A stretch of 64,000 bases of DNA from Cymodocea nodosa (lineage: Eukaryota; Streptophyta; Magnoliopsida; Alismatales; Cymodoceaceae). The notes under the pieces are model-generated. The model ran no database searches. It was not told the DNA's origin and worked only from the letters and a program-made list of their open reading frames with translations. The stretch lies in NCBI GenBank assembly GCA_036874045.1, contig CM072336.1, positions 5,298,501 to 5,362,500 of the forward strand, read 5' to 3'. Made by a program: the position numbers and the translations under genes. Below, one piece after another: positions 48,990 through 61,225 of this stretch. The stretch's first letter is position 1. Each line of letters begins with the position of its first letter.

Positions 48990-51440
48990 AGTAAAGGGAG
49001 AGAGGAGGATGAGAAGCGGCTGGGAACGGAGGGTGGTCGGTCTGCTCTTCATTCTCCTTTCGACATTACTTTATTTTATGTATCTATTTTAATTTTTTCC
49101 ATCTTATTATTTTACATTTTTTTAATTTTTATTATTAAAATATTTAAAAATATTTCATTCTATTTAATATTTCAATTGACTTTTTTTTTAGAAGTCATTA
49201 ATACGATGTAAACATTTAATACAAAATCATTTCGTCAACTATATTGTTAAACAATACAAGAGTTAAGAGTCATCATAAAAATATTATTATTAAATACTTG
49301 CATATACCATTCTTCTTGTTGCTAATATATTCATGATGTTTGAGGCCACAATAATACATAAACTCAATGCAAATAGATGAAAAAACAATCTTTTTCTGTC
49401 AACAAATGATCAGATAATTAAAATACTAAAGGAAGAAAACCTTCAACTCCCTTAAAAATACAACATACCAAAGAAACCACTCATCACAAGAGCCATGCAT
49501 AATGTGTTATTACACTCATATTTCCTCTCGACTTGGCTTAGATATGGATAGAATAAGTATTGCTTTGTCTAAAATCCTATAATACAAACATGAATCTTGA
49601 TAATCATATAAGATGGGCTAGTTTGATCAAACCCAACCATTGCTTGGTCAGATTTTCCACGCTAAACATCAACAGAGTGAAATTTTAAGGAATCTCATAT
49701 ATGTATAATCAGAATCATGTAACATCACAAACATATACTAAATTTCTAAAGTAAACATCTAAACCTAAACTCAACCCGAAATCTTACACATTTCCCATGG
49801 TAACTCTAATTGCAAACATCGAAAACCTAAATCTCTCATGGTAACTCCCACCTAAAACCAGGAAATCACAATCCACGCATAAAAGAAACAACAAGTCGAA
49901 ATCACAATCCAGGATCTGGGGAACAAACTAGCGTCCAAGTTGAAATCACGATTACAATGCATGATTAATAAAGCCCGTCAACAACCAAAATAGAATATGG
50001 ATAAACCTACAATCGAAGATTGGGAAGGAGATACCTGGGATGGTTGCTTGGTAGGAGCTTTCCACACAAATTAGCAAGGGCTTTCGATGCAGGGGTTCGA
50101 AGTTGGTAGGAGCTTTCCACACAGAATAGTTGTTGGCACGAAGGGTCAGGAGAAGAGTCACGTCGACGGTATTGGGAAGTCTCGGTAGGAGCTTCCTGTG
50201 TTGCCAATAAGGCATGAAAGAGGAGATCTCCTTCAACGACAGGTACGACAGGAAATGGGATCAATGGAGGAGTCGTGTCAACGCAAGAGATGCGTTGGTG
50301 TTGGGTGCCAAAGAGGACATCTTCTTCTCCATTGACGGGGGGCATCAGGCAGAGATGCTTCGACGGCTTGAGATGAGTCGAGTGGGGGTTTTCCGAATTT
50401 TACTGGTATTTACCGAGACTGCGGGGGCAGGGGGAGAGAGGGAAATGGCGGTAGAGGATGGCTTAAATATAAGAGAGATGATCAATCATTTTCCTCTATT
50501 TTTCAACTGCATAAACATTAGATATAGAGGGAAATAATTTCCGCACAAACTTCCCACCAGGGTCAAATGATGAGAAGGTGGTGGAGAGTTATGAACTTAC
50601 TTCAATTTCAAATCAAAGATGATTACTTCTTTTGCTTACGAGTCAATGAAAATATCAAAATTTATACCATAAAATTAATAAAATGATTAAATTGTGCTTA
50701 CGAAGAGAGAGAATAGATGCTTCTCTCATTTGGACTACATTTATGACGACGCTTATGGGAAAAAAAAAAACAAGATCTTTTCACAGACTACCACTGGATA
50801 TCAAATTTAAATAATATGGAATCAATATGTGTCTTCCAACGATATTTTTTCAGTGAAATCAAAGCGAAAATTTTGTTTTCTTTCCACAAGAAAATGAGCG
50901 AAAAATGTTACGATTTTACTAATAAAAATTTTTACATGTACCAGAATTCAAATATCGATGTAAATTACGAATACCATTACTTTTAAATAATTTGAATAAA
51001 AAACGTATATTTGTTCCGCGGAACTTATAGGATAAGATAAAATCGATTATATTATCATTTATCCATGTCGTTGCGGTTGCGTTTTGCGATTCCCCGCGTT
51101 CAAATAAAAATCCCCTCAAGGAATCGAAGCCCGATGGCAACATCACTCCACTTGAGCTATAGACAGAAAATAAAAACGCATGCAAGCACTCGTTCGTGTG
51201 CTCTGATCGTGTTGGGTTTTCTTTATCGACCACCGCTGGACAAGATTTTAGCAAGAAAAAGTGGAAACCAGAATGTTTAACGACGGATGGGAGTGGCGGC
51301 TGCTCAACCTTGCCACGAAGGTCGTCGTCGACGGCTTTCCTTGTCGCTTCAGGACTTCTTTCCAAGGGCCAAGCTGATGCGCATCGCCCTGCCTTCAAGT
51401 TCCTGCAAAGAAACCCATTCATGCCCTCCTTTCTCCTCCA
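48990..51440. repeat. Second copy of the PPR 5'/RRM 3' interval, interrupted
   Basis: Three colinear blocks match the interval right of the PPR gene: 48993-49045 with 47446-47507 (PPR codons around the serine run), 50665-50760 with 47669-47770, and 51290-51440 with 47866-48050 (RRM last exon and downstream sequence). A further short match after 50893 follows a small insertion. The unmatched stretch 49046-50664 was inserted into this copy or lost from the other. Confidence 0.85.
49046..50664. other. Inserted stretch in the duplication, unrecognised
   Basis: AT-rich to about 49.95 kb, then a more GC-balanced part to 50.5 kb. The latter is open for 112 codons on the minus strand (50345-50007) and ends at a plausible donor near 50030. 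It contains three variants of GGTAGGAGCTTTCCACACA within 150 bases. No protein family is recognised; it could be the start of a transposon gene or a leader region. Confidence 0.4.
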
Positions 51441-52584
51441 CACCTTAAATATAATCTACCTTCTTTTTCATTTCTTTGCCATTAATGGAATTCCGTGTGG
51501 TGGTGGTGGTGTTTTTTTTAGTAGGAGGAGGACGACAGAAGGTGAAGAACATACCAGTCCGTTGAGTTTTTCAAGGGCAGCGTCCATCTCTTCCTTGGTG
51601 GAGTAGCTGACGAAGCCGTAGCCACGTGATCGGCCGGTTTCGCCGTCGTACAGGACCCGGGCGCCGACGACGTTTCCATACTCCTGGAACGCCTCGTTCA
51701 GGCTCTCCGACGTGACGGACCACGAGAGGTTGCCCACAAAGAGCTTGAACTCGGTTTCGGGATACAGGGGCTCCTTCGGCTTGGGCTTGTCCGAGAAGTT
51801 CACGCGGAGTATCCGGCCGCCGTGTTGCTGAGCACGTTAGTTTAATTGTCACCGAATCAATCGTTAGGGAATAGCTGCAGATAGATGGGGAGGGACTTAC
51901 ACTTCGATTGAGGTTTTGGATGACCAGCTCACAATCTTCGGTGGAACTCATGGTCACAAATGCAAACCCTCTGCTTCTTCCGGTGTCTCTGTCGTAAAGC
52001 ACCTGTCGACGATGAGTGAGTGACATCTCCGTCAAATGCAAATACCAGGGAGAAAATGAACCAGGAGTGGGAACCGGGGGTGAACAGGAGAGATTCGATT
52101 TGGTCCACATCAAGCACCAAAACACCAGATCATTGTTATCCAAAGGAAAAGAAGGACGAATGGAAAGCAGAGATGCTTCACCAACCTCGATCATCTCAGG
52201 GCTTGCATACTCTTGTACAATACCAGCCAACTGCGCACTGTCACAGCTGTAAGGCAAGTTACCGAAATAAAGCTTGGTATTCACCGGAGAAGGAGCGTCG
52301 CCCACGCCCACCACTTCCGCGCCAGTTTCGGCTTCTTTTACCTCCACATTCTCCTCCGTCTCGATCGCCGCCGTCTCCTCTTGCGCCACTGCCGCGGAGA
52401 TCCTCGGGAAGCCTCTTCTTCGACAGGCGAAATTTACAGACACGTGCTCCACAGAGTAGGAAGACAAGCGGAACGCTCGTAGACCGCCGACCGAGAGTGT
52501 GGAGTCTGACCTGCCGTTCTTGTGCTGGACGCATGGCACCATGGAAGCCGAGAAGCACGGGGCTGCGGCTGTCGTCCCTGCCAT
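51349..52584 (-). CDS. Chloroplast ribonucleoprotein with two RRM domains
   Basis: Four exons on the minus strand: 52584-52186, 52002-51901, 51827-51555 and 51402-51349, giving 275 residues. An N-terminal part of about 65 residues, rich in Ser, Arg and Ala, resembles a plastid transit peptide. An acidic linker (EETAAIETEENVEVKEAE) follows. RRM1 has RNP2 LYFGNL (105-110) and RNP1 RGFAFVTM (144-151); RRM2 has RNP2 LFVGNL (196-201) and RNP1 RGYGFVSY (235-242). The last exon supplies the final strand of RRM2 (ELEGRAMRISLA). This layout is that of the cpRNP family, abundant stromal proteins that stabilise and help edit many chloroplast mRNAs. Intron 1 (183 bases) is stop-free and in frame. Without the last splice, the frame continues into a 28-residue unrelated tail and loses the end of RRM2. 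The last exon lies inside the duplicated segment. Confidence 0.93.
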
Positions 52585-54340
52585 CTTGCCCCGGAATCGG
52601 TAGGTCTCCGTCGAGATGGAGGGGAGAGTGAAGTTTTGTGCTATCCGCGTGTCTGACGTGGAAGATCCTCCTCCAGTGGTAATGGGTCCACGAAGGTGAA
52701 GAAGATAAGGGGTCCTTCTATTTTCATGGATTTAATGTTTTTTTTTTTTATAATCGAACAATTCCATTTATTAAAGTTTATTTTTTTTAAAAAAAGAGAC
52801 TAATATTTTTTACGACTATAAAAACAGAATACACGCAGAATTTAAAATCAAAGGTGTAACGAAATAACCCAAAAGATCAACCTAAAAGTAGAAAGGGAGG
52901 TTAGATCCCAAAGAGATTATATAGAATCTTGAGTTGATATTCTAAGTAAAATCTTTAAAAATAACATAATTTCTATTTAACCAAATAATTTAAAAGAAGG
53001 TTAGAATAAAAGGTATTCCAAGTGATATTAGATAAATTAAAATTAAGTTCCCCAAAAAGAATAAAAACCACGATTTAAAGGAACGAAGAAGAAGATAGAA
53101 ATTCCTGTTCTTGAAAAAGAAAAAGAAAAATTCTGCCGGTGCAATCCAGGAAAGATGTTTATTTATTTTCTATAAATTTTTATATCAAATATGAGTCGAA
53201 TTTATGGTTTACACTTGACTTAATGTAAGTATTGATAGCCATCCATTGATAACCCCCAAGTATCAAAATCATCATTTGAGGTTCATCTACTAAAATTAAG
53301 ATTTTAAAAATAATCAACTTTCTAGAAAGTTGTTCCGTCATAATTTTAAAGATAACTACAAAATAATATCACGTTAACTTTATCAGACGTGAGAACACAC
53401 AAAACGAATGACAAGCAATGATGAGCGACAACAAATAATGATCGGTAGTGGCGGCCAATGATGGGCGACAACGGATAAACCTTAATTTTTGAAACATATA
53501 GTCTAATTCATGAGGACAATTTTCGAAAGACTAACCTCTTTTAAATTGTTTAATAATACCTGAAATAGGTCTAGGTAAAGACATTACTAATAGCAAAAAA
53601 ACAACACCAGGTAATTCAATTAACTAGGATTGTACTGCTACATACTTTAAATCTTGATACCTACGTATTATTGTTAATTTCAAAAAGCATAGTGAATTTT
53701 TTGATATTCGTAGTGCTTCGACTTGAATCCATCATTTTAGTTCTTTTAGTTTAATTTTAAGAATATGTTTATTTGATGGCTTAAGAATCAATAAATATTA
53801 TTTTATTATATTTTAAATTAGTTTTTTGCTAAACAACTTTTGATTTTTTATGGATGTTCCTAACGTACAAGGCCGATGTGGACTTTTCTGCACAAGGCGG
53901 AAAAAGTAAGTCTTGTGAGTTTTTTACCCAAAAATCCTGTTTTTTCTCCCTCGTCCAAAAAATATAGGCCTTACACGTAGAAACCTAAATACGGGAAAGC
54001 AACGATTCAGAGAGAGAGAAGCGAGGGGGAGATGGTCACCTGCGTTAAAAAAGAGAAGGATACGACTGAAATTTAACTTCAGCTATTCAATTTAATTTCA
54101 GTTGTGCGTGTAACAATTCTCATTTTCTATTTTAGGTGTCGTGGCAATAATGCGACTTGCAGGAAAAAATGACCTCCATTAAAATTTAATGACTTCGTCG
54201 TCGCCGCCCATTCACGGTAGTACTGCGGGTACTACCACCAGTTCACCGACACCACCACCGCCATCTTCTCAAGGTCGGTGGGGTTCCGGCTTCGTACCTC
54301 CCCTCCATCAGGTACCAGGAAAACCCTAACTCCTCCTGTC
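52585..54340. other. Divergent spacer between RRM and PDLP genes
   Basis: AT-rich, no gene recognised. The two flanking genes point away from each other, so both promoters lie here. Around 53.4 kb a short GATGAGCGACAAC/GATGGGCGACAAC phrase recurs. A GA-rich run near 54.0 kb may belong to the PDLP leader. Confidence 0.55.
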
Positions 54341-55510
54341 ATGGACCATCATCCTCCTAGCCCCTACCACCACAACCAGCAATCCTGGACGACAGTAATG
54401 CTCATGTCTACCACACCACTGTCATCAATGGCAACACTGGCACTGGCACTCCTGGCACTGATCCTGTTCCCCTTCCCTCCCACCGCCACCTCCGCCAACC
54501 TCTTCTCCCTCGTCTACAAGGGTTGCGCGAACCAGTCCTTCGGAATCTCCGGTGGCGTCTCCCAGCAGTCCCTCGCCTCCCTCTCCTCCGCCCTCCTCGC
54601 CCAATCCTCCACCTCCAAGTTCTTCAAGACCACCACTTCCGGCTCCTCTTCCCCCTCCCTCTTCGGACTCTTTCAATGCCGAGGCGACCTCACCCCCTCC
54701 GACTGCTCCGACTGTGTCACCCGCATCCCGTCCATGTGGGCCGGACTCTGCGGCCCCGCCATCGCCGCCCGGGTCCAGCTCACCGGCTGCTACGCGCTCT
54801 ACGAAGTGTCGGGGTTCCCCCAGGTCTCCGGGACGAAGATGCTTTACAAGTACTGCTCCGCCGGGGGTGGGGGCGGTAAGGGTTTCGAGGAGAAGAGGGG
54901 TACGGCGCTGGCGAGGCTGCAGAGTGGGGTGGTCGGGGATAAAACGGGGGTGGGGTTCTACGCCACCAGCTACGACTCGGTGTACGCCATGGCTCAGTGC
55001 GAGGGGGACCTCTCGGCGGCGGACTGCGGGGAGTGCATCACCGAGGCGGTGCAGAAGGCGGAGGTGGAGTGTGGGGGATCCAGCTCCGCTCAGATGTATC
55101 TTTCCAGGTGCTACATTACTTACGGCTATTACGTCCACGGCGTGCCGAAGGATGTCGGTGGCAGCAGTGGCGGTGGTGGTTCAGGTACGAAACCTCAATC
55201 TCCAGGATGTCTGAGTTGATTGGTTGCATAAAAATGCGATCGTTCTTTTACTTGTTCATATTGTTGTGATGGTGGGTGCAGGGCAAACAGGGAAGACTGT
55301 GGCCATTGTGCTTGGAAGTGCGGCCGGAGTTGGTTTCCTGGTCATATGCGGCCTCTTTGTGAGATCACTTTGCAAGAAAAAGGAGGGTGAGTTCTCATTT
55401 CTTATGCGATCTGACTCACTTATCATCTTATCGATGGTCTTCTTTCCCCTTCTCTTCCTTCATGACTGCGCTGGTAGAACTGAAATGTCTTCTTGTGTAC
55501 AGATTACTAA
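54341..55510 (+). CDS. PDLP: Plasmodesmata-located protein (two DUF26 domains)
   Basis: Three exons: 54341-55184, 55282-55386 and 55503-55510, totalling 957 bases or 318 residues. A hydrophobic signal segment (ATLALALLALILF) precedes two cysteine-rich DUF26 (stress-antifungal) domains. The C-x8-C-x2-C cores are CRGDLTPSDCSDC and CEGDLSAADCGEC, and the mature start NLFSLVYKGCANQ is the PDLP form. A Gly/Ser hinge, one transmembrane helix (TVAIVLGSAAGVGFLVICGLF) and a very short cytosolic tail (RSLCKKKEDY) follow; there is no kinase. PDLPs are type I membrane proteins at plasmodesmata that restrict cell-to-cell movement through callose and act in defence. The last exon codes only the end of Asp, Tyr and the stop. 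ATG codons at 54398, 54404 and 54428 could also serve; the first gives a polar 29-residue extension before the signal segment. Exon 1 is strongly GC-rich. Confidence 0.92.
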
Positions 55511-56658
55511 ATCATATACATGGGAGGAGAATAGGGAACAGACGGTGATGGCAGTATTCTTTCCCCTTCTCACAAAGGGAGGAAGGTCTCATTTTTCCGT
55601 CTAATGCTCTGAGCAATTGAAGGTGGTGGGAAGAATACTTGCTGCTCGGTTGTGTTTGATCAAGCCTATCAAGGGGAATGAATCTCGTGCCATGCCATTG
55701 TATTATCTCCTCAACCTACATTTGAAGGATCAGCTAGACCTATACCTCAGTGGTATCGGGATGCCTTTCTGATAGCTTAGGATTCCTGATTTCTTTCTGA
55801 AAGCATTTTGTGGTCTGTTTGATTGTGTGCATCAGGGCAATGAATTGATTGATCTTTTGGGTCTCCTTCAACAACGATCATACACCTGTACATTGTGTAA
55901 CGCGGTGAAAGTCTTGGAGGACTCATCAGACATGTACATACATAGACTACTTATATCTCAAATTTGTCTGCTCTATTTGAGGCCTTTTATTTTCAATAAT
56001 TGTAATGTTTCATGCAGATTTGAATTTAAAGTAACAAAATAAATGATCGACTGCATTGGCCTGCTAATAATAAGTGTCTTCTGATTTTTTTTATCTACAA
56101 TCGAATTTAAAATTTTATCTCCCAGTGGTCATTATTTATTTATTTTAAATAAGAATTTTATGGTATACATATATTTACATGTATGGTCGTGCGATAATCA
56201 AATATGCAGAATAACAAATTCCTACCTGCATCTATTTATAAAAAATTCCTACGAAAAATACATATTTTGCTTCCACGATGATATCTACGAGCCCTTGCAA
56301 AAGGTAGCCGGGTACGGAAATTTTGCTTTTCATTTTTTTTGCTTGCCATCTTCCTTCCTGGAAATAAAAAAAGGTGAACTGGATCGTACAGAAATGGTCG
56401 ACACCGCCCAGTGCTGTCACCAACTCCCATATCTTTCTTTTGTTCCCTTTCTGAACGACTGGGATTCTCCCGCACCCGCTTTTTCCGAAGTAGCCATTAA
56501 ATGGAATGCAAAAAAAAAAAAGAAAAAGAGAACGTATGCACTGCGTTCCAAAATTCGCCCATTGTGCCCTTCCAATTCATCCAAGGCTTTTATTTATTAG
56601 CTGTCACGGATTGAATCACTTTGTACTCATTATTGAGAACAATTTTTGGACGGTTCTG

Positions 56659-56695
<37 letters not shown>

Positions 56696-59600
56696 GAGTT
56701 ACGATTGCACATATTATAACTATGTCTTTAACAGAATCATAATTATTATCTATATATTCTGATTGAAACCATCGAGTTGAAAGTACCTCGAAGGATTGAA
56801 CACGATCTTAATAACCTCGTATATCAATTTAGTTAAAATGTCAACGAAGGTGAAAATAACACGAAAACTTCTTTAAAGATCGTTCATCTTGGTACTATTT
56901 CTACCTAAATATATTTAACTTCGAAGTTCCTGTAGAATTAGATATTTAGTGGTGAGATGGTTTTGAATTAATTTTTTTAAAACAAAAATGAGAGAAAACT
57001 TATATAGAAAATTTTTTTGAAAAAAATTATGAAAAGAAAATTTTATTTTAACACGATTAGATATGATTCTTATATAATTGAACGTGGTTAAAAATAGTTT
57101 TTTAAAAATTATAAATATTTAACATTTAAACATATAGATAACTATACTATTATGACGGGACGATGAGAGATGATCGCCATAATTTATATACACATATAAA
57201 TTTAACAAATAATTATTCAAGATTAAGGGTAAAATGGTAAAGAAAAATATTGAAAGGTGTGAAGAATATGAAACAGAGAAGAGACAAGGAAATAAATGTT
57301 TTTTTTTAAAAAAAACAAGAAAAAGTACTTAATTTTATCAACAACAAAAAATATTTAGTACAATCCTGCAACGTCATTTTTAGCAATGCATCTTTACTCT
57401 ATGCATGTGAAGTTATACTTTAATATGAACAATCAACGTACCTTCCCACAATTTATGGCGTAGGAGCGGAGAATTGTACTTAAAGCGGAGGATTGTGCAT
57501 TTGAAATTTGGTGGAATTGAAAAAAAAATTTACTTCTAAGATGTTAGGTGTTTGTGCACTTTAGAAAGTAAATTCTTAACTCAAAAGATTCGAATTCAAT
57601 TTCCTAAACCTTTTCTAGATACTTGTCTCCCTATGTTTGTTTGACATGACAGTTTATTATGCTTATCCACCACGCTCATCCACCATTCCTTGTATTTTGC
57701 TCGTCTCCTCGTGCTTATGTGACAATCTATTATGCTCATTTGCCTCACTCATCTACCATGTTGCTTCACCTACACTCCTTTACCACACTCTTTTGCTACA
57801 CTCATGTGCTTACGCTTGTTTGCTACACTCATCTACTTGCCCTCATCCACTTATGCTCGTCTATTGTTGGCACTCAACAAATTGAGCATCTTGCCAATCA
57901 ATCTCCTTAACTTTCTTTTGACATTCGTCTACTTCCATCTACTTAAAACTCCTATCCAAGTCGTTAAACATTGTTTTTTCAGGTGTTAAATGATATATTT
58001 AATTAATTAATAAATAATATATAAAGATTTAATTTAATAATATGTTAATTGATTAATATAAGTAATTAATTCTTTGATTGATTTTATTTTCACTAATAAA
58101 CATTTAATTCATTACTTAACTTCATTAAAAATTAAATCTATTTAATTCACAAAAACTTGAATTTTAATTTTTATCAAATTCTTAAACAAACACAAATAAT
58201 TAAATTTTAAATTATTTTTATCAAATTTTATAAAATTTAAATTCCATAAAATTCAAATTCTAAATTATATTCAAAAGATCTTAAGTAAAACTTTTGAAAA
58301 TACCTGAAACCCCACGTTGGCTCGATGGCAGCCACCACACAGCTTCCAACAATGGTAACCTCTAGTGCCAGAGAAGTGAAGGAACTTAATGTTGACCTCA
58401 AACACAACGAACAGGTGATCTAGAGTCCATAATTACGCCAAGCGGAAGAAGCAAGCAAGGGTCGATACGTGCACTTGGATTCGACATGATCCAGTACTTG
58501 CACACGATTCAACAACAGAAGTTTGCAATCGATCTCGCCTTAAATAAATACTTAACGCTCACATCGAAGAATGCCAGTTTTCCTCTCTATGGCGGGGGCT
58601 CAAAGTTGCTGTTCGCAAGTGCCCTTTTTGCTCTCTCGATCTGTCGATGACATAAATGATGGCACGAGGGCAAACACATATTTTCTCCAATGATAGCCCG
58701 CAAGTGATAAGTCAGTCAGTAAGCGTAAGAATTAAGTGCAAAACAAACACACCCGATGTGCTAGCTTAGATTGCAAATCTCTACATATGTGAGGAGATCT
58801 GATGGGAAAAAAGTCCAATAGCATAAAATCTTGAAATGATGACATTAAGAAATGTGGCCTGAGAGAGGAAAATGAACATATTAAGATATTATCTAACAAA
58901 TCAAATACACAAATCGAATGTTAATAACAAAAAAATGAAATAGTAGTAAATATTCTGTCGAAGATAGCGAAATTTGGAAGGAGAAAGGAGATAAACGCAT
59001 GAAGTGGAGATTGGGTGGGGGGAACCAGTGGACGAGCTGAAAAGTAGTGGAGATCTCCCTCTTCCCGTCTCTCTCCGGCATGGAGGAAGCACTGCTCTCT
59101 CTCCCCCTCCAAAAAAAGGAGTCTCTCACTTTCTATATGGAGCTTAACAGTCCTGTCTTCTCGGCTTCCCAATCTCCAAGTCTACCTCCTTGTGTATCTA
59201 AAATTATATGCCCCCGTCTCCCTCCTTTTGCTATATTTGTGTCTATATATTTGTGCACAGTGCCGTTCCTCTGGACGTGCTTCATGGGTTCAGCTACACA
59301 TGCCCCAGCACGGCGGAGCTGTGGTGCCCTGCCTCCTCGTCCTCCTCTCTCTCTGTCTGTTTCGGAAGCCAACAACGCAGGACGATCGATTCTTCATTGC
59401 CTGCTGCTCCCACCATGTTGCAGGAGGTGGTGATTCACCAGTCACAGAACCTTGTAAATGTAAATTAATCAATCACCTCGTTTGTTTCTTTCTTTGTGGG
59501 ACAAGGAGTTTTGGAAGAATCGGTTTGATGTCGGGGGTTTCTGGGGTTTCTCTCTTTAACGTGCCGCCGAAGGAAACTTACAAGGGGTTTTCCTTTTCCT

Positions 59601-59700
59601 TTTCCTTTCTTCCCTTCTTCTTCTTCTTCTTCTTCTTCTTTTTTTTTTATTTTTTTTTATTTTTAAGAAGAAACAGAAAGATGAGGCCCTCAGCGAACCC
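55511..59700. other. Intergenic plus CMF gene leader
   Basis: After the presumed PDLP 3' untranslated region, no gene is recognised. A 29-base poly-T run lies at 56664-56692. At 57.64-57.9 kb loose repeats of ACTCATCTACT/CTCATGTGCTTA type give proline- and leucine-rich shadow ORFs. 58.0-58.3 kb is almost pure A and T. The last 500 bases are pyrimidine-rich, with a (TTC) run at about 59614-59640, probably the leader of the CCT gene. Confidence 0.5.
59614..59640 (+). repeat. (TTC)n microsatellite in the CMF leader
   Basis: About eight TTC units followed by a T-rich run, 60 bases before the CCT gene's start codon. Pyrimidine-rich repeats are common in plant 5' leaders. Confidence 0.85.
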
Positions 59701-61225
59701 ATGCCAGCTGACCAAATGCTTGATTTCTGCGAAGAAGCGGATCTCTTCGCCGACACCATTCGAACGTCGGAGGCGTCGTCTTGTTCCGGCTGTTACGGAA
59801 ATGGCGATGGCAACGACAATGACAAAGACAAAGAAAGCGGCCAAAACATATGCTGCTTTGACGAAGTTTCTTTCACCTCATCTGTTGATCCATTCGCTTC
59901 AATGGATGCTTCCGCCCTTTCTGCTCTTCTCGACGACCAGACGCTGGACAATTCCACGCTGGACTGCTCGTCGCCTCCGTCGCAGCCAACTACCGCGCCA
60001 CCCTTCGGTTCGCAAACTTGCCTTCAAGAAAACCCACAATCCCAGATGGAGCAGCAGGTCTCGGCCGCAGATCTCGTGATCAACTGTTGCCCGTCAGTTT
60101 TCGCCTCCGGTTCGTCGACGATGCCCCAATTCCCGTTTCTTGGCTCACAACCTCCTCCATTGACGTTGCCACCGATACCAGACTTCGAAGAGGATTCCAT
60201 CGTCTCGACTCTTTCCGGCTACTTGGGTCTAGACGTCTCGGTGCCGCCACCTCCGCCATGCTCGTTGGTGAATCAAACAGGAATGTTCTTTCCCGGGAAC
60301 TTGGGAGTGCCGGTGGCCGGGGAGGTGATGTTCCCAGAGGGCTTCATGCTTGGTAGCGACACGATGGTGCAGGTACCGGAGAGCATCGACTATCAAGCGG
60401 AGAGTGGTGGTCGGTACGGGATGGGAAGCAATCAAAAGCCGATGGTCTACGGCTCAGGCGAACTACAGGTACTGCCCAACCGAGCACACCAACCATGCAG
60501 AACCGGTCCCGTTTCAATATAGTTGGAAACTGGAAGCTCTTTCCACTGTTAAGCCGTTTCGTCTCCTTGATTTCTGGGCAACAGTCGCTTGGCGACGGAA
60601 ACCATTTGGCGGGGACGACAGGATGCAGCAGCCCCACCGCCCTGGTCACCGACATTCCGTCGTTGGAGGACTCCACCTTCAAGGTGGGGCGCATATCGCC
60701 AGAGGAGAAGCAACAGAAGATTCTCAAGTACCTGAGGAAGAGGCACGAGAGGAACTTCAGCAAGAAAATCAAGGTCATTATTCACTATATATAATGGATG
60801 CACCACACACTCATGGTCATTAGTCTTGCACCCTTTTCTCTCTACTCACGAATCTGACGCCGGCCCGCAGTACGCATGCCGGAAGACGCTGGCGGACAGC
60901 CGGCCGCGAGTAAGAGGAAGGTTCGCGAAGAACGACGAGCTAGCCATGGAGACGAGGAGAAGCGATTCCGCCAAGCACGACGACGAAGACGATGAAGTGG
61001 GTGTTGAAATATTAACATTTCCAATTAAAATCAAGCAAACATTAATTCAACTAATAAAAATATTTAATCTAAAATCAATTTAATTGGATCCCAGCACCAT
61101 GCATTGGATGATGTTATTTCTGCGTGCAGGTAATGACCAAAGAGGAAGAATTCATGGAACCCAATGATGTGATGGTGGACTTGAACCCGTTCAAGTGCAA
61201 CTACGCCATCGATCATTGGGTGTGA
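59701..61225 (+). CDS. CCT-domain transcription regulator (CMF family)
   Basis: Four exons: 59701-60468, 60585-60773, 60871-60996 and 61130-61225, giving 392 residues with phase zero at every junction. The C-terminal half holds a CCT domain (about residues 294-342), from EEKQQKILKYLRKRHERNF through KKIKYACRKTLADSRPRVRGRFAKNDE; intron 2 cuts it between Lys319 and Tyr320. There is no B-box zinc finger or response-regulator domain, so it belongs to the CMF group (relatives include ASML2 and CIL). The N-terminal part is rich in Ser, Pro and acidic residues, with a MPADQMLDFCEEADLF opening, as in activation regions. CCT domains contact NF-Y subunits and DNA; CMF members have been tied to flowering time, sugar response and chloroplast development. 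Which of these applies cannot be read here. A 295-codon overlapping frame (59192-60079) covers the start. Confidence 0.9.

Noticed and set aside
54425-55138. 237-codon minus-strand ORF over the PDLP gene
   Set aside because: Antisense shadow of a GC-rich exon; the sense strand has two clear DUF26 domains.
57637-57989. Three overlapping Leu/His/Ser-rich ORFs
   Set aside because: Produced by a loose pyrimidine-rich repeat open in all three frames.
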